Virus record (IMG/VR): IMGVR_UViG_3300005529_000097
Location: 1 to 24,542 of that record
Length of the DNA: 24,542 nt
Reading direction: 5' to 3' (one strand)
Source: a virus
The position numbers and the translations under genes were made by a program. Below, piece by piece: positions 5,876 to 13,400 of the stretch; positions within the stretch are counted from its first letter, which is position 1; every line of letters starts with the position of its first letter. The notes under the pieces are model-generated. The model was not told where the DNA came from, made no database searches, and saw only the letters and a list, made by a program, of their open reading frames with translations.

Positions 5876-6268
5876 GTGCCCGTCATCGACTGCCACTGGT
5901 GCGCTGAGCAGCACGGCGACCTGCTGCTGTGCGCCCCGGCGAAACGGATCCTCGACGCCCTCTATGCCCGCGGCATGGAACTGAACATGCCCACGATCGA
6001 GTTCCCTGAGCCTGTCCACGGCGCGGGGATGTTCGGTGACGGCACGGTGCTGGTGTCGCAGTTGGTGGTGAAGGCCGCGGTCGTGCCGGTCGCTGGGGTG
6101 CACCAGCCGACCCTGATCTTCACCGGCCTGGACGCTGGGCGGCGGCCGTTGCCGTCGTGGGTGGTCCCGGCCGACGAGGAAGGGATCGGGGCGGTGGTGA
6201 AACTCGTCAGCGACACCGGGGACATGGCGGTCCGGGGAGCCAGGAAAGCGCGGCGGGAGGCGTCATGA
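5876..6268 (+). CDS. Conserved phage hypothetical protein, CxxC near N-terminus
   Basis: A 130-residue protein beginning with a CHWC motif (Cys6-x2-Cys9) and a further Cys at 19, then a helix (AKRILDALYARGMEL) and a beta-rich C-terminal part. The GTG at 5876 is preceded by GGAGG about six bases upstream; the stop overlaps the next ATG (ATGA). Metal binding is possible; no family is recognised. Confidence 0.62.
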   Translation: MPVIDCHWCAEQHGDLLLCAPAKRILDALYARGMELNMPTIEFPEPVHGAGMFGDGTVLVSQLVVKAAVVPVAGVHQPTLIFTGLDAGRRPLPSWVVPADEEGIGAVVKLVSDTGDMAVRGARKARREAS

Positions 6269-6600
6269 GCACAACCAGCGACCGGGGTGACCCGCGCCTG
6301 GGGCACGGCAGCGACACCGCACCGGTCCCCATGAACGACGTCTACCTCGTCCTGTCCGAGGAGGACCGGGCGAAAGGCTTCGTGCGCCCCGTCCGCCAGT
6401 CCTACCGGCACCGCGACCCCGGCTGCGAAGCCGTCACCACCATGTCGCGGGCCATCGCCGAGACCTACGCCCGCGACCCGGCGTTCTACGGAGCCACCTA
6501 CTGCACCGGCTGCCGGATGCACAGGCCGACCGGGGCAGAAGGCGAGTTCACCTGGATGGACGCCGCAGGCAACGACACGGGGGAGCTAGTCGGCACCTGA
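6265..6600 (+). CDS. Conserved phage protein with CxxC motif
   Basis: A 111-residue protein. The block DVYLVLSEEDRAKGFVRPVR, a conserved Cys in PGCEAVTTMSRAIAETYARD, and the closing YCTGCRMHRP are hallmarks of a small protein widespread in actinobacterial and other phages. The three Cys plus His could bind zinc. ATG 6265 is chosen within a longer open frame because it overlaps the preceding stop as ATGA. Function unknown. Confidence 0.75.
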   Translation: MSTTSDRGDPRLGHGSDTAPVPMNDVYLVLSEEDRAKGFVRPVRQSYRHRDPGCEAVTTMSRAIAETYARDPAFYGATYCTGCRMHRPTGAEGEFTWMDAAGNDTGELVGT

Positions 6601-6623
6601 CGCCTGACACATCGGGGGGTGTG

Positions 6624-7550
6624 ATGGCCAAGCAGCACGATCGGTACTGGGTCCACAGCGCGCCGGAGGATCTGCCCGGCGGCACCGAAGGGCTCCGGGA
6701 ATGCGGGAGGGGGCTGTGGTGCGCGGCCCGGCAAATCAACCCCGCCACTGAGCGGGTGATCACGCCGGCGATGTCGCCGCGGGCGTTCTGCATGAAGGAC
6801 GAGGGCATCATCGCCCAGGCCCTCCGCGACCTGCCGGCCGTGTACAAGCGGCTCGGGGCGGCGATCGGCGACCCGCAGTCGGCGGAGATCCTGCTGAGGA
6901 TGCCGTTCGGCCCGTCGCTGCCGATCCGCGGCGACGTCGACGAACTGCTCCGCCTGATCAAGGAGACGCTGGCCGGGTGGGAGGAACGGGTCCGCGCCGC
7001 CGCCGGGTGGACGCCGCTGGACACCCAGGAAACCCTCGCCCGCTCCTGGCAGGCCACGGTGGAGCAGGCATGCGAGACGCTGGGCAACCTGATCTGGACC
7101 ATGTTCGGGCTGGAGTACGAGCCGATGTGGCGGCCGAAACCGTCGCAGCGTGACATCGACGCCGGCGTGGCCCCCGAGGTGGTGCTCGCCGTCGAGGAGT
7201 CCGCCCTGGTGCTGCTCGACGGGGCGTGGGCCGGCAGGGAGATCCTCCGCATCGAGTACGGCGCCCGCGCGGTCATGCTCGAGACCGACCCGCAGCCCGA
7301 AGACCTGGTGGGGGTGCCGTGCCGCCGGCCGGGCTGCGACCACTACGCGCTGCGGCGGGCGGCGCTGCCGTCCCACGCGGGGGACACCGAGTTCTGGTCG
7401 CAATGCCAGGTGTGCGGGCACCTGATGACCCGCGCCGACTACGACGTCTGGGTCGGGCAACTGGCCGCCTTCCATCGGGCGCGACTGGCCGCGATGCCCG
7501 TGCTCGGCGCGGTCCCGGCGCCGTTAGCGACGACCGGGGAAGCCGCCTAG
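6624..7550 (+). CDS. Hypothetical phage protein with C-terminal zinc-binding motif
   Basis: A 308-residue, mostly helical protein. The N-terminal part has a Cys-containing conserved segment (GLWCAARQINPATERVITP); a middle helical region (about 105-165) is rich in Trp and Glu; the C-terminus has C233-x4-C238 and C261-x2-C264, a likely treble-clef or zinc-ribbon arrangement. A G-run at 6614-6619 is the ribosome site; ATG 6624 is preferred over the GTG at 6621, which sits almost on the G-run. This type of protein often precedes the terminase genes in actinophages; its role is not known to me. Confidence 0.75.
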   Translation: MAKQHDRYWVHSAPEDLPGGTEGLRECGRGLWCAARQINPATERVITPAMSPRAFCMKDEGIIAQALRDLPAVYKRLGAAIGDPQSAEILLRMPFGPSLPIRGDVDELLRLIKETLAGWEERVRAAAGWTPLDTQETLARSWQATVEQACETLGNLIWTMFGLEYEPMWRPKPSQRDIDAGVAPEVVLAVEESALVLLDGAWAGREILRIEYGARAVMLETDPQPEDLVGVPCRRPGCDHYALRRAALPSHAGDTEFWSQCQVCGHLMTRADYDVWVGQLAAFHRARLAAMPVLGAVPAPLATTGEAA

Positions 7551-7584
7551 GAGGCATGCCGGACACGCCCGGGTGATCGTGTGA

Positions 7585-7613
7585 TTGCCACCCGTAGCGA
7601 GCCATGGTACTTT
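7585..7613 (+). promoter_or_regulatory. Sigma70-like promoter before packaging genes
   Basis: TTGCCA (7585-7590) and TACTTT (7608-7613) are separated by exactly 17 bases, close to TTGACA-N17-TATAAT, in an otherwise GC-rich region. Transcription would begin near 7620 and run into the small HTH gene, terminases and head genes. This is the best sigma70-type match I see on the plus strand. Confidence 0.65.
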
Positions 7614-7631
7614 GCGCCGTAGACGAGTATG

Positions 7632-7656
7632 CCCCGGGACAGGTGCCCGGGGTTTT
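7632..7656 (+). terminator. Intrinsic-terminator-like hairpin in the packaging leader
   Basis: CCCCGGG (7632-7638) pairs with CCCGGGG (7646-7652) around a 7-base loop and is followed directly by TTTT, a textbook intrinsic terminator on the plus strand. It lies about 12 bases after the predicted transcription start and 20 bases before the HTH gene, so it can end transcripts from upstream and may also attenuate the new promoter. Confidence 0.7.
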
Positions 7657-7676
7657 CGCATGTCAGGGGGCTGCTG

Positions 7677-7937
7677 ATGGAAATCGTCCCGCGTCCTGAC
7701 GGGCTCATCACCGTCGCCCAGGCGGCTGCGCTGTGTGGAGTTAAGCCTCCGGCGGTCCGGCACTGGATCAACCGCGGCTACGACTCCCGGGATGGCAGTG
7801 AGCACCTGTACCTCCGCGTCGCCCGCCGCGACGGCCGGGAGATCCTGCTCGACCCGGTGGACGTGGCCAAAGCCAAGTACGCGACCGACGTCCGGGCACG
7901 CCGGGTCACCGGCTTTCATCCTGCCTACGCCGCCTGA
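7677..7937 (+). CDS. Small MerR/excisionase-like HTH protein
   Basis: An 86-residue protein. Residues 10-34 (LITVAQAAALCGVKPPAVRHWINRG) match the MerR/excisionase-type helix-turn-helix that reads 'VxEAAxxLGVSxxTVRxWxxRG'; the rest (YLRVARRDGREILLDPVDVAKAK) resembles the wing and following helix. ATG 7677 has AGGGGG nearby upstream and excludes codons overlapping the terminator hairpin. It is the first gene after the promoter/terminator and lies before the terminases, so it may regulate late genes or assist packaging-site recognition. Confidence 0.72.
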   Translation: MEIVPRPDGLITVAQAAALCGVKPPAVRHWINRGYDSRDGSEHLYLRVARRDGREILLDPVDVAKAKYATDVRARRVTGFHPAYAA

Positions 7938-7949
7938 CGAGAGCACCTG

Positions 7950-8180
7950 ATGGCCACCGGGCACGAGCCTGTCGAGCAGGTCCGCCACACCGTCACCGTC
8001 ACCTGCACCTCTTCGGGGCCGCTCACCGGCGCCACCGAAGACGAGAACGGGTCACCGTCGACGGTCCTGGCCGACGTCGAGGCGTTCTGTGCCGCGCTGC
8101 GGGCCCGTGGCGCCAGTGACGGCCTGGTGATCGGCGGCGCCGGGGAACTGTCCGCCGTCGTGAACCTCGGGGGTGAGTGA
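7950..8180 (+). CDS. Small hypothetical protein before terminase
   Basis: A 76-residue protein with a beta-rich first half (RHTVTVTCTSSGPLTG) and a helix (STVLADVEAFCAALRARG) before a Gly-rich end. Its stop overlaps the terminase small subunit start (TGATG). No family recognised. Confidence 0.6.
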   Translation: MATGHEPVEQVRHTVTVTCTSSGPLTGATEDENGSPSTVLADVEAFCAALRARGASDGLVIGGAGELSAVVNLGGE

Positions 8181-8743
8181 TGCCACGCAGCAGTAACAAG
8201 GGCGGCCGCAGGCGCACCCTCGAGCAGGTCGGCAGGGACGCCGAGGCGCTCGCCCTGCACTGCCAGGGGAAGACCTACCGCCAGATCGCCACCGCGCTCG
8301 GCTGGAAGAACCAGGCCAGCGCGTTCCAGGCGGTGAAGCGGGCCATCGCCGACCGGCAGCGGGACAAGCTGGAGCAGGTTGACCACTTCACGCTGGCGAT
8401 AGCCCGGATCGAGGCCGGTCTGCGCACCTGCCAGGAGATCATCGACACCCCGCATTTCCTCGCCGCCCCGGGCGGGAAGATCGCCACCGTCTGGGACGCG
8501 GAACTGGAACGGGATGTGCCGGTGCTGGACGACGGGCCGAAGCAGCGGGCCATCACCGAGATGCGCCACCTCAACGATCAGCTCATCCTGCTGATGGACC
8601 TCAAGCCGCCGTCGAAGCAGCGGATCGAGGTTGTCACCGAGGACGTGGTGAACCGGGAGATCGAGAAGCTGACGAAGGAGATCGCCGATGCCGGGGGCGC
8701 CCCTGGTCCAGGCGTCGTCCGAGAAGCTCCAGCATCTAGCTAG
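8180..8743 (+). CDS. terS: Terminase small subunit
   Basis: A 187-residue protein beginning with a basic stretch and a helix-turn-helix (about 14-55, including GKTYRQIATALGWKNQASAF) followed by long charged helices, the usual plan of phage small terminases that recognise the packaging site and regulate the large subunit. ATG 8180 overlaps the preceding stop; GTG 8177 is also possible. The 3' end overlaps the large subunit gene by 56 bases in another frame, which supports the assignment by context. Confidence 0.8.
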   Translation: MPRSSNKGGRRRTLEQVGRDAEALALHCQGKTYRQIATALGWKNQASAFQAVKRAIADRQRDKLEQVDHFTLAIARIEAGLRTCQEIIDTPHFLAAPGGKIATVWDAELERDVPVLDDGPKQRAITEMRHLNDQLILLMDLKPPSKQRIEVVTEDVVNREIEKLTKEIADAGGAPGPGVVREAPASS

Positions 8744-10265
8744 GCTCCGGGAGCAGAAAGCCGCGATCGAGGCCGGCCGGATGGCCGGTCTCGACGTGTT
8801 CCCTCTGCTCGGCTACCAGCCGCACGCCCAGCAGCAGTTGTTCCACAACGCCACCGAATCGGACGTTTTGTACGGTGGGTCGGCGGGTGGCGGCAAGTCC
8901 GTCGCCATCGTCGCGGAAGGGCTGAAATGGTCAGCTAGGTACCCGAAGTTCCGGACCCTGCTGATCCGCCGCTCCTACGACGAACTGGAAGAAAGCATCT
9001 TCCCCGCGCTGCGGAAGTTCGCCTACGGGGAAGCGATCGGCGCCAAATGGAACGGGGTCAAGCGGGAACTGAGGTTCCCCAACGGGTCCCTGTTCCGGTT
9101 CCGCTACCTCGAATCCCTCGACGACGCCTCCCGCCGGCAAGGTGGCGAGTACCAGCTGCTCCTGGTGGACGAGCTCACCCTGATGGCACCCGGTGTCGTG
9201 GACTTCCTGCGGTACGAGCGGCTCCGGTCGGACGGCACGCTGCCGGTCGTCGGGGTGCGGGCCACCTCCAACCCGGGCGGCCCGTCGCACGCCGAGGTGA
9301 AAGACCGCTACATCGAGCCCACCGAGTTCGGCAAGAAGGTCGTACAGGACGGCCACGGGCTCACCGTGCGTTTCATCCCGGCCCGGGCCACCGACAACCC
9401 CCACCTCGACCGCGGGTACATGGCCCGCCTCGACGCCATCCCCGACCCGAACCGCCGCGCCGCGATGCGCGACGGCGACTGGTCGGTGTTCTCCGGCATG
9501 GTGTTCCCCGACTTCAGCCCGGACCGGCACATCATCGAGCCGGCCGAACTGCCCGCCTCCTGGCTGCGCTACTCGAGCGTGGACTGGGGCTACACCGCCC
9601 CGTGGGCTGTGCTGTGGGCCGCGGTGGACGAGGACAGCCGCGTGTGGGTCTACCGGGAACTATACGAAAAAGGCGTCGGCGAGGAAGACCAGGCGCGGCG
9701 CATCCTGGCCGCCGAGAACGAGGGCGAGCTAATCACTGCCCGCTGGGCTGACGACGCGATGTGGGCGCTGCGCGGGGACGCGAAGCCGATCGCCAGCGTC
9801 TACGCGGACGGCGGCGTGCACCTTACCCCGGCTGGCAAGGGGCCCGGGTCGCGGGTGCAGGGCTGGCAGCGGTGGCATTCCTACCTGGCCGAGGACGGCG
9901 CGTGCCCGCGCCACCGGGCGATGGGCTGGGAAACCTGCCCGAAGATCCACATTTTCTCCACCTGCCGCAACCTGATCCGCGAGATCCGCTCGCTCCCGTA
10001 CGCGACGGTGGGCAACCCCGAGGACTCCGACCCCAAGGCTGACGACCACTGCATGGACGCTGGCCGCTACCTGCTGGTCAACCTCGGCGGCGGTGCCCAG
10101 TTCTTCACCGCCCCGCCACCCCCGGCCCCGCTCGGCCCCGGTGCCCCGCTGACCCCGATGGGGAACTACGCCGTCCGGGACGCGCCCAAGGTGGCCGCCG
10201 CCGACCGGCGGCAGGGCGCCACCCAGACATGGCAGGACGCGCTGGCCTCCTCCCGCCCCACCTGA
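8688..10265 (+). CDS. terL: Terminase large subunit (DNA-packaging ATPase/nuclease)
   Basis: A 525-residue packaging motor. The ATPase half has a Walker A motif GGSAGGGKS (63-71), Walker B LLLVDE (157-162) and coupling motif TSNPGG (193-198). The nuclease half has acidic residues typical of the RNase H-like fold: SSVDWGY with D299, WADDAM with D355/D356, and DDHCMDAGRY near the C-terminus. ATG 8688 follows GAAGGAG with good spacing and overlaps terS by 56 bases. It translocates DNA into the prohead and cuts concatemers. The last about 65 residues are a Pro/Ala-rich tail. Confidence 0.96.
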   Translation: MPGAPLVQASSEKLQHLARLREQKAAIEAGRMAGLDVFPLLGYQPHAQQQLFHNATESDVLYGGSAGGGKSVAIVAEGLKWSARYPKFRTLLIRRSYDELEESIFPALRKFAYGEAIGAKWNGVKRELRFPNGSLFRFRYLESLDDASRRQGGEYQLLLVDELTLMAPGVVDFLRYERLRSDGTLPVVGVRATSNPGGPSHAEVKDRYIEPTEFGKKVVQDGHGLTVRFIPARATDNPHLDRGYMARLDAIPDPNRRAAMRDGDWSVFSGMVFPDFSPDRHIIEPAELPASWLRYSSVDWGYTAPWAVLWAAVDEDSRVWVYRELYEKGVGEEDQARRILAAENEGELITARWADDAMWALRGDAKPIASVYADGGVHLTPAGKGPGSRVQGWQRWHSYLAEDGACPRHRAMGWETCPKIHIFSTCRNLIREIRSLPYATVGNPEDSDPKADDHCMDAGRYLLVNLGGGAQFFTAPPPPAPLGPGAPLTPMGNYAVRDAPKVAAADRRQGATQTWQDALASSRPT

Positions 10266-10284
10266 ACCGGTCCCGGGAGGTACG

Positions 10285-12396
10285 GTGCAGCTAACCGGCC
10301 TCCTGCCGTGGCGTGTGGCCGAACGGAAACGGAACGCCGCACCCCCCACTACCCCGGCGCCGATCCCGGCGGGGTTCAGCGGGAAACTGCCGGCCCGGTC
10401 CGGGTTCATCCTCGGCGTCCCCCCGCAGGGCACCGACGCCAACGACTACAGCCAGGGCGCGGCCACCGAGACCGACCGCGGCACCCTCCTGCAGGAACTG
10501 TGGGAGGAATACCTCCGGTGCCCGTGGGCGTGGGCGTCAGTCAACGCCATCGCACGGACCGTCACCGCCGGCGGCCTGGTGATGAAATGGGACTCCGACA
10601 CCGGCGAAGGCGACCAGAAGCAGCCGGCCAAGCCGCCGCAGGTGCTGGCGTTCGAGCGGCTGCTGGCATTCTGCAACCCCGAGCAGGACATCCGCCAGCT
10701 CATGCGCAACGTGGTCGCCGACCTGCAGGTGTTCGCGGACGCGTTCATAGAGGTCGTGTGGCTCGGCAACCTGCCGGTGGCGCTGTACAACCAGGACTGC
10801 CCCACCACGTTCCCCGTCACCGACCAGCACGGGAACGTGACCGGGTACAAGCAGGTCACCGAGTACGGGCAGGAAGCGGACTTCGAGCCGCACCAGATCA
10901 TCCACATCTCGCTGGACTCCGCCCGCCCGTCGATGCTCGGGGTGTCCCCGACGCACGCGGCGGAAGAGTCGATCGTCGCGTGGATGTTCCTGCACTCGTG
11001 CGAGAAGGAAGCGGCCCGGCGCGGGCTGCCGCCGAACATCCACGCCGACCACCCGGCCGGGACGCCGGACACCGAGGTCACCAGGTGGCAGGACCAGTAT
11101 CAGGTCCGCAACATCGGCCCCCAGAACGTGGGGACGCCGATCACCACCAAGGGCGGCGGGAAGGTAAACGAGCTCCAGTCGGCGAAGCTGTCGGAAATCC
11201 TGGCGGCGAAGAAGGAAGCCCGCAACGAGATCGTCTCCTCCTACGGTGTCCCGCCCGCCAAGATCGGGATCATCGAGTCCGGGAACCTCGGCGGGGGCAC
11301 GGGCAGCGACCAGAACAAGACCTGGTTCCTCGACATCATCCAGCCGACCGGCGGCCTGGTCGCCGAGAAGATCCAGTTCCACCTCGCGGTGAAGGCGTTC
11401 GGCGTCATCGGCTGGCACGCCGAGTTCGCCGGCGTCGACTACCGCGACGACCAGACCATCGAGAACATCCGCGACATGCGGCTGCGCAACGGCGCCTGGA
11501 CGAGAAACCGGTACGCCGCCGACATCGGGGAGCCCCCGGTGGACGGCGGCAACGACCCGGTGCTGGTCGCCCGGCAGGACATCATCTTGTGGCGCGACAT
11601 GGCCGACCGGTCCCGCGCCGGGGTGGAAGCCCTCACCGGCGACCCGGCCACCGGGCAGGACGGGCCCGCCGCGGACGGCCCCGGCAAGCCCGGCCCCGCG
11701 CCGAACCCCGGGCCGGGGTCGGCGGTGGGGAACGAGGCGATCCGCGCCATCGTCGCGGCGGTCGTCGCCGAACTGCGCGCAGGCGACCCAGGTTCGCTGC
11801 TGCTCGAGCACACGCCGAAGCTCACCGCCGGCGACCGGGTGTGGAACCAGCTGTCCCGCAACTTCCCCGCCTCGTCGCTGGAATGGGTGAAGGACGCACG
11901 GTGGGAAGGCCCGGTGCTGCTGCACCCCGACCAGATCGCCACCGAAGACCTCCCCGAATGGACGGCGAGCCATGACGGGCCGGACGTGGCCCGGCTAAAG
12001 CGGAAACTGGGCCGCACCGGCAAGCTGAAGCCCGCGGTGCTGGTCCGCACCCCCGGGTCGCTCAAGGACGTCATCGTGGACGGCCACCATCATGTCCTCG
12101 CGGCGCTGGAAGCCGGGCATCAGGTGCGGGCGTACGTCGGGCATGTCGACGACGCCGTGGGCGGCTGGACAACCATGTCCACCCGCCAGCACCGCCGGGC
12201 CGAAACTGTGGGCGAGGCCGCCAAGGTGGACCCGCGGGACGTTCACTACCGGCCGGCCACCAGCACCGCCGAGCGGTGCGGGACCTGCGTCATGTTCCGG
12301 CCCAGGGGCGACGGCAGCGAAGGCGGCTGCACGATCGTCCGGGGCGTCATCGAGGCCGGCCATGTGTGCGACCGGTGGGCGGACAAGGAGGGGTGA
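10285..12396 (+). CDS. Portal protein fused to ParB-like domain and Cys-rich tail
   Basis: A 703-residue protein. Residues about 60-440 match phage portal proteins, the dodecameric ring at one capsid vertex through which DNA enters (the ALYNQDCPTTFPV region, a HISLDSARPSMLGVSP loop, and the helical stem). A Pro/Gly linker (451-482) leads to an extra region: a segment ending WVKDARWEGPVLLHPDQI, then a ParB/sulfiredoxin-like domain (about 540-625) with the signature VDGHHHVLAAL (598-608), and C665-x2-C668-x13-C682-x12-C695 at the end. Portal proteins are usually 400-520 residues. GTG 10285 follows GGGAGG by four bases. The fusion could bring a DNA- or nucleotide-acting domain to the portal vertex. 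Confidence 0.9.
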   Translation: MQLTGLLPWRVAERKRNAAPPTTPAPIPAGFSGKLPARSGFILGVPPQGTDANDYSQGAATETDRGTLLQELWEEYLRCPWAWASVNAIARTVTAGGLVMKWDSDTGEGDQKQPAKPPQVLAFERLLAFCNPEQDIRQLMRNVVADLQVFADAFIEVVWLGNLPVALYNQDCPTTFPVTDQHGNVTGYKQVTEYGQEADFEPHQIIHISLDSARPSMLGVSPTHAAEESIVAWMFLHSCEKEAARRGLPPNIHADHPAGTPDTEVTRWQDQYQVRNIGPQNVGTPITTKGGGKVNELQSAKLSEILAAKKEARNEIVSSYGVPPAKIGIIESGNLGGGTGSDQNKTWFLDIIQPTGGLVAEKIQFHLAVKAFGVIGWHAEFAGVDYRDDQTIENIRDMRLRNGAWTRNRYAADIGEPPVDGGNDPVLVARQDIILWRDMADRSRAGVEALTGDPATGQDGPAADGPGKPGPAPNPGPGSAVGNEAIRAIVAAVVAELRAGDPGSLLLEHTPKLTAGDRVWNQLSRNFPASSLEWVKDARWEGPVLLHPDQIATEDLPEWTASHDGPDVARLKRKLGRTGKLKPAVLVRTPGSLKDVIVDGHHHVLAALEAGHQVRAYVGHVDDAVGGWTTMSTRQHRRAETVGEAAKVDPRDVHYRPATSTAERCGTCVMFRPRGDGSEGGCTIVRGVIEAGHVCDRWADKEG

Positions 12397-12584
12397 TGAA
12401 CGCTCTGGAAGTGCTGCGCCGCCTGCTCGAGCTGGCCGCGCTCGGGCTGGCCATCGCGGTGACGGTCCTGGTGTTCGCGAAGGTGGGCTCGCTTCAGCTG
12501 CGGTGGGCGCTGACGGCGGTGGCGCTGCTCGCGGTCACCCTGGACGCCGCGCTGCGGCCCCCGGCCGGCCGGCCGGCTGGTTAG
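12396..12584 (+). CDS. Small two-helix membrane protein
   Basis: A 62-residue protein with two hydrophobic helices (LLELAALGLAIAVTVLVF and WALTAVALLAVTLDAAL) and a basic segment between them. ATG 12396 overlaps the portal stop (TGATG) after an AAGGAGGGG ribosome site. It lies between portal and protease genes and may be a holin-like or envelope-acting protein, but position argues against an ordinary lysis cassette; function unknown. Confidence 0.62.
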   Translation: MNALEVLRRLLELAALGLAIAVTVLVFAKVGSLQLRWALTAVALLAVTLDAALRPPAGRPAG

Positions 12585-12586
12585 CC

Positions 12587-12763
12587 ATGGCGCTGACGGT
12601 TCCGGTGGTGTGCGGCCGGTGCCAGTCCCGGAACGTCGTCCCGCACTGCGAGACGTCACCGAACTGCCCGTGGATCCACTGCCAGGACTGCCGGCACGTC
12701 ACCGGGATCGCGTTCGGGGAGCCCAGGGTCATCCCGGCGCTGCGGATGACAGGCGGCCGGTGA
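12587..12763 (+). CDS. Small zinc-ribbon protein in head gene cluster
   Basis: A 58-residue protein with CGRC (C9-x2-C12), two further Cys (C21, C27) and CQDC (C32-x2-C35) with flanking His, a likely zinc ribbon. ATG 12587 is two bases after the preceding stop; its stop overlaps the next GTG (GTGA). No function can be assigned. Confidence 0.62.
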   Translation: MALTVPVVCGRCQSRNVVPHCETSPNCPWIHCQDCRHVTGIAFGEPRVIPALRMTGGR

Positions 12764-12906
12764 ACGGCGACCCGGACCCCGAGCCGCCGCCCGAGGAGCC
12801 GTACACGCTACCCGGCACCACCCCGGCGTTCGAGCCCGCCACGCTGCCGAACCGGCCCGTCACCGCCACCGACGCTGCCCCGTTCATCCAGAAGATCATC
12901 GCGTAG
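12760..12906 (+). CDS. 48-residue protein sharing a peptide with the capsid N-terminus
   Basis: Read from GTG 12760, which overlaps the upstream stop (GTGA), this short, acidic, Pro-rich protein ends TDAAPFIQKIIA. The major capsid protein begins with GASPFIQKVIDP, so PFIQK(I/V)I is shared; the DNA over this stretch is also nearly identical (CCGTTCATCCAGAAG in both). The protein may be a capsid-interacting peptide or a relic of duplication. Otherwise unrecognised. Confidence 0.55.
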   Translation: MNGDPDPEPPPEEPYTLPGTTPAFEPATLPNRPVTATDAAPFIQKIIA

Positions 12907-12919
12907 CACAGAGGAGACG

Positions 12920-13261
12920 ATGGCCCCCACCCCGCCCCGCGTGGTCTCCCTCCGCATCAGCGAGCCCGTGCTCAAAGACATCCTCCGCCTTGACGACCTC
13001 AGCCTCGCCGGCGCGTCCCTGGAACGCTCAGGCGACTGTGTGACCCTGGTCCTGTACGTGGAGCGGGCCGACGCCCCACCCGGCGCGACGGAGATGTGCC
13101 CGGTGTACCAGCGGGACACCGAAGTAGCCGACCCGGTGAGCATGACCGGCATCGGCTGGTACCGCAACGGGTTCCAGATCCGGCCACCAACCCCACCCGA
13201 GCCCGAGCCGCCCTCGGATGGGCTGGCGCGGCCCCGTGAGGCAGGCCGCCATGCCCGGTAG
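12920..13261 (+). CDS. Hypothetical protein, mixed alpha/beta
   Basis: A 113-residue protein with a beta-rich core (VVSLRISEPVL, DCVTLVLYVERAD) and a Pro-rich C-terminus. The ATG has GAGGAG about five bases upstream. Its last 11 bases overlap the next small gene. Located between portal and protease; could be a minor head protein, but no family is recognised. Confidence 0.6.
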   Translation: MAPTPPRVVSLRISEPVLKDILRLDDLSLAGASLERSGDCVTLVLYVERADAPPGATEMCPVYQRDTEVADPVSMTGIGWYRNGFQIRPPTPPEPEPPSDGLARPREAGRHAR

Positions 13262-13358
13262 CGACTACATATGTCCCGAATGCCTGGCCGGGGACTGCGA
13301 CGACGACCCGCAGGCATGCACGTCACGCAACTGCGGCTGCTGCGGCACCGCCCGCTGA
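13251..13358 (+). CDS. Very small Cys-rich protein (35 aa)
   Basis: This 35-residue frame overlaps the previous stop and has seven Cys: CPEC, C16, C23, and NCGCC. The Cys density and tight spacing suggest a metal-binding peptide. Too short for certainty; support comes from its coupling overlap and non-random Cys pattern. Confidence 0.42.
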   Translation: MPGSDYICPECLAGDCDDDPQACTSRNCGCCGTAR

Positions 13359-13400
13359 CCGCCCCCACGGGGCCACCCACACCGAACCGGAGGTGAGCCC

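Noticed and set aside
7556-7576. Six-codon frame after the 308-residue gene
   Set aside because: Too short and lacking any supporting signal.
10537-11973. 478-codon minus frame opposite the portal gene
   Set aside because: Val/Asp/Arg-rich antisense shadow without a ribosome site or recognisable domain.
10308-11975. 555-codon plus frame inside the portal gene
   Set aside because: Extremely Arg/Pro-rich, typical of the +2 frame of a GC-rich gene; portal motifs are in the other frame.
13361-13373. Short GCCCC/GGGGC hairpin before the 142-residue gene
   Set aside because: Only 5 bp with a 3-base loop and no T-run; likely chance in GC-rich DNA.
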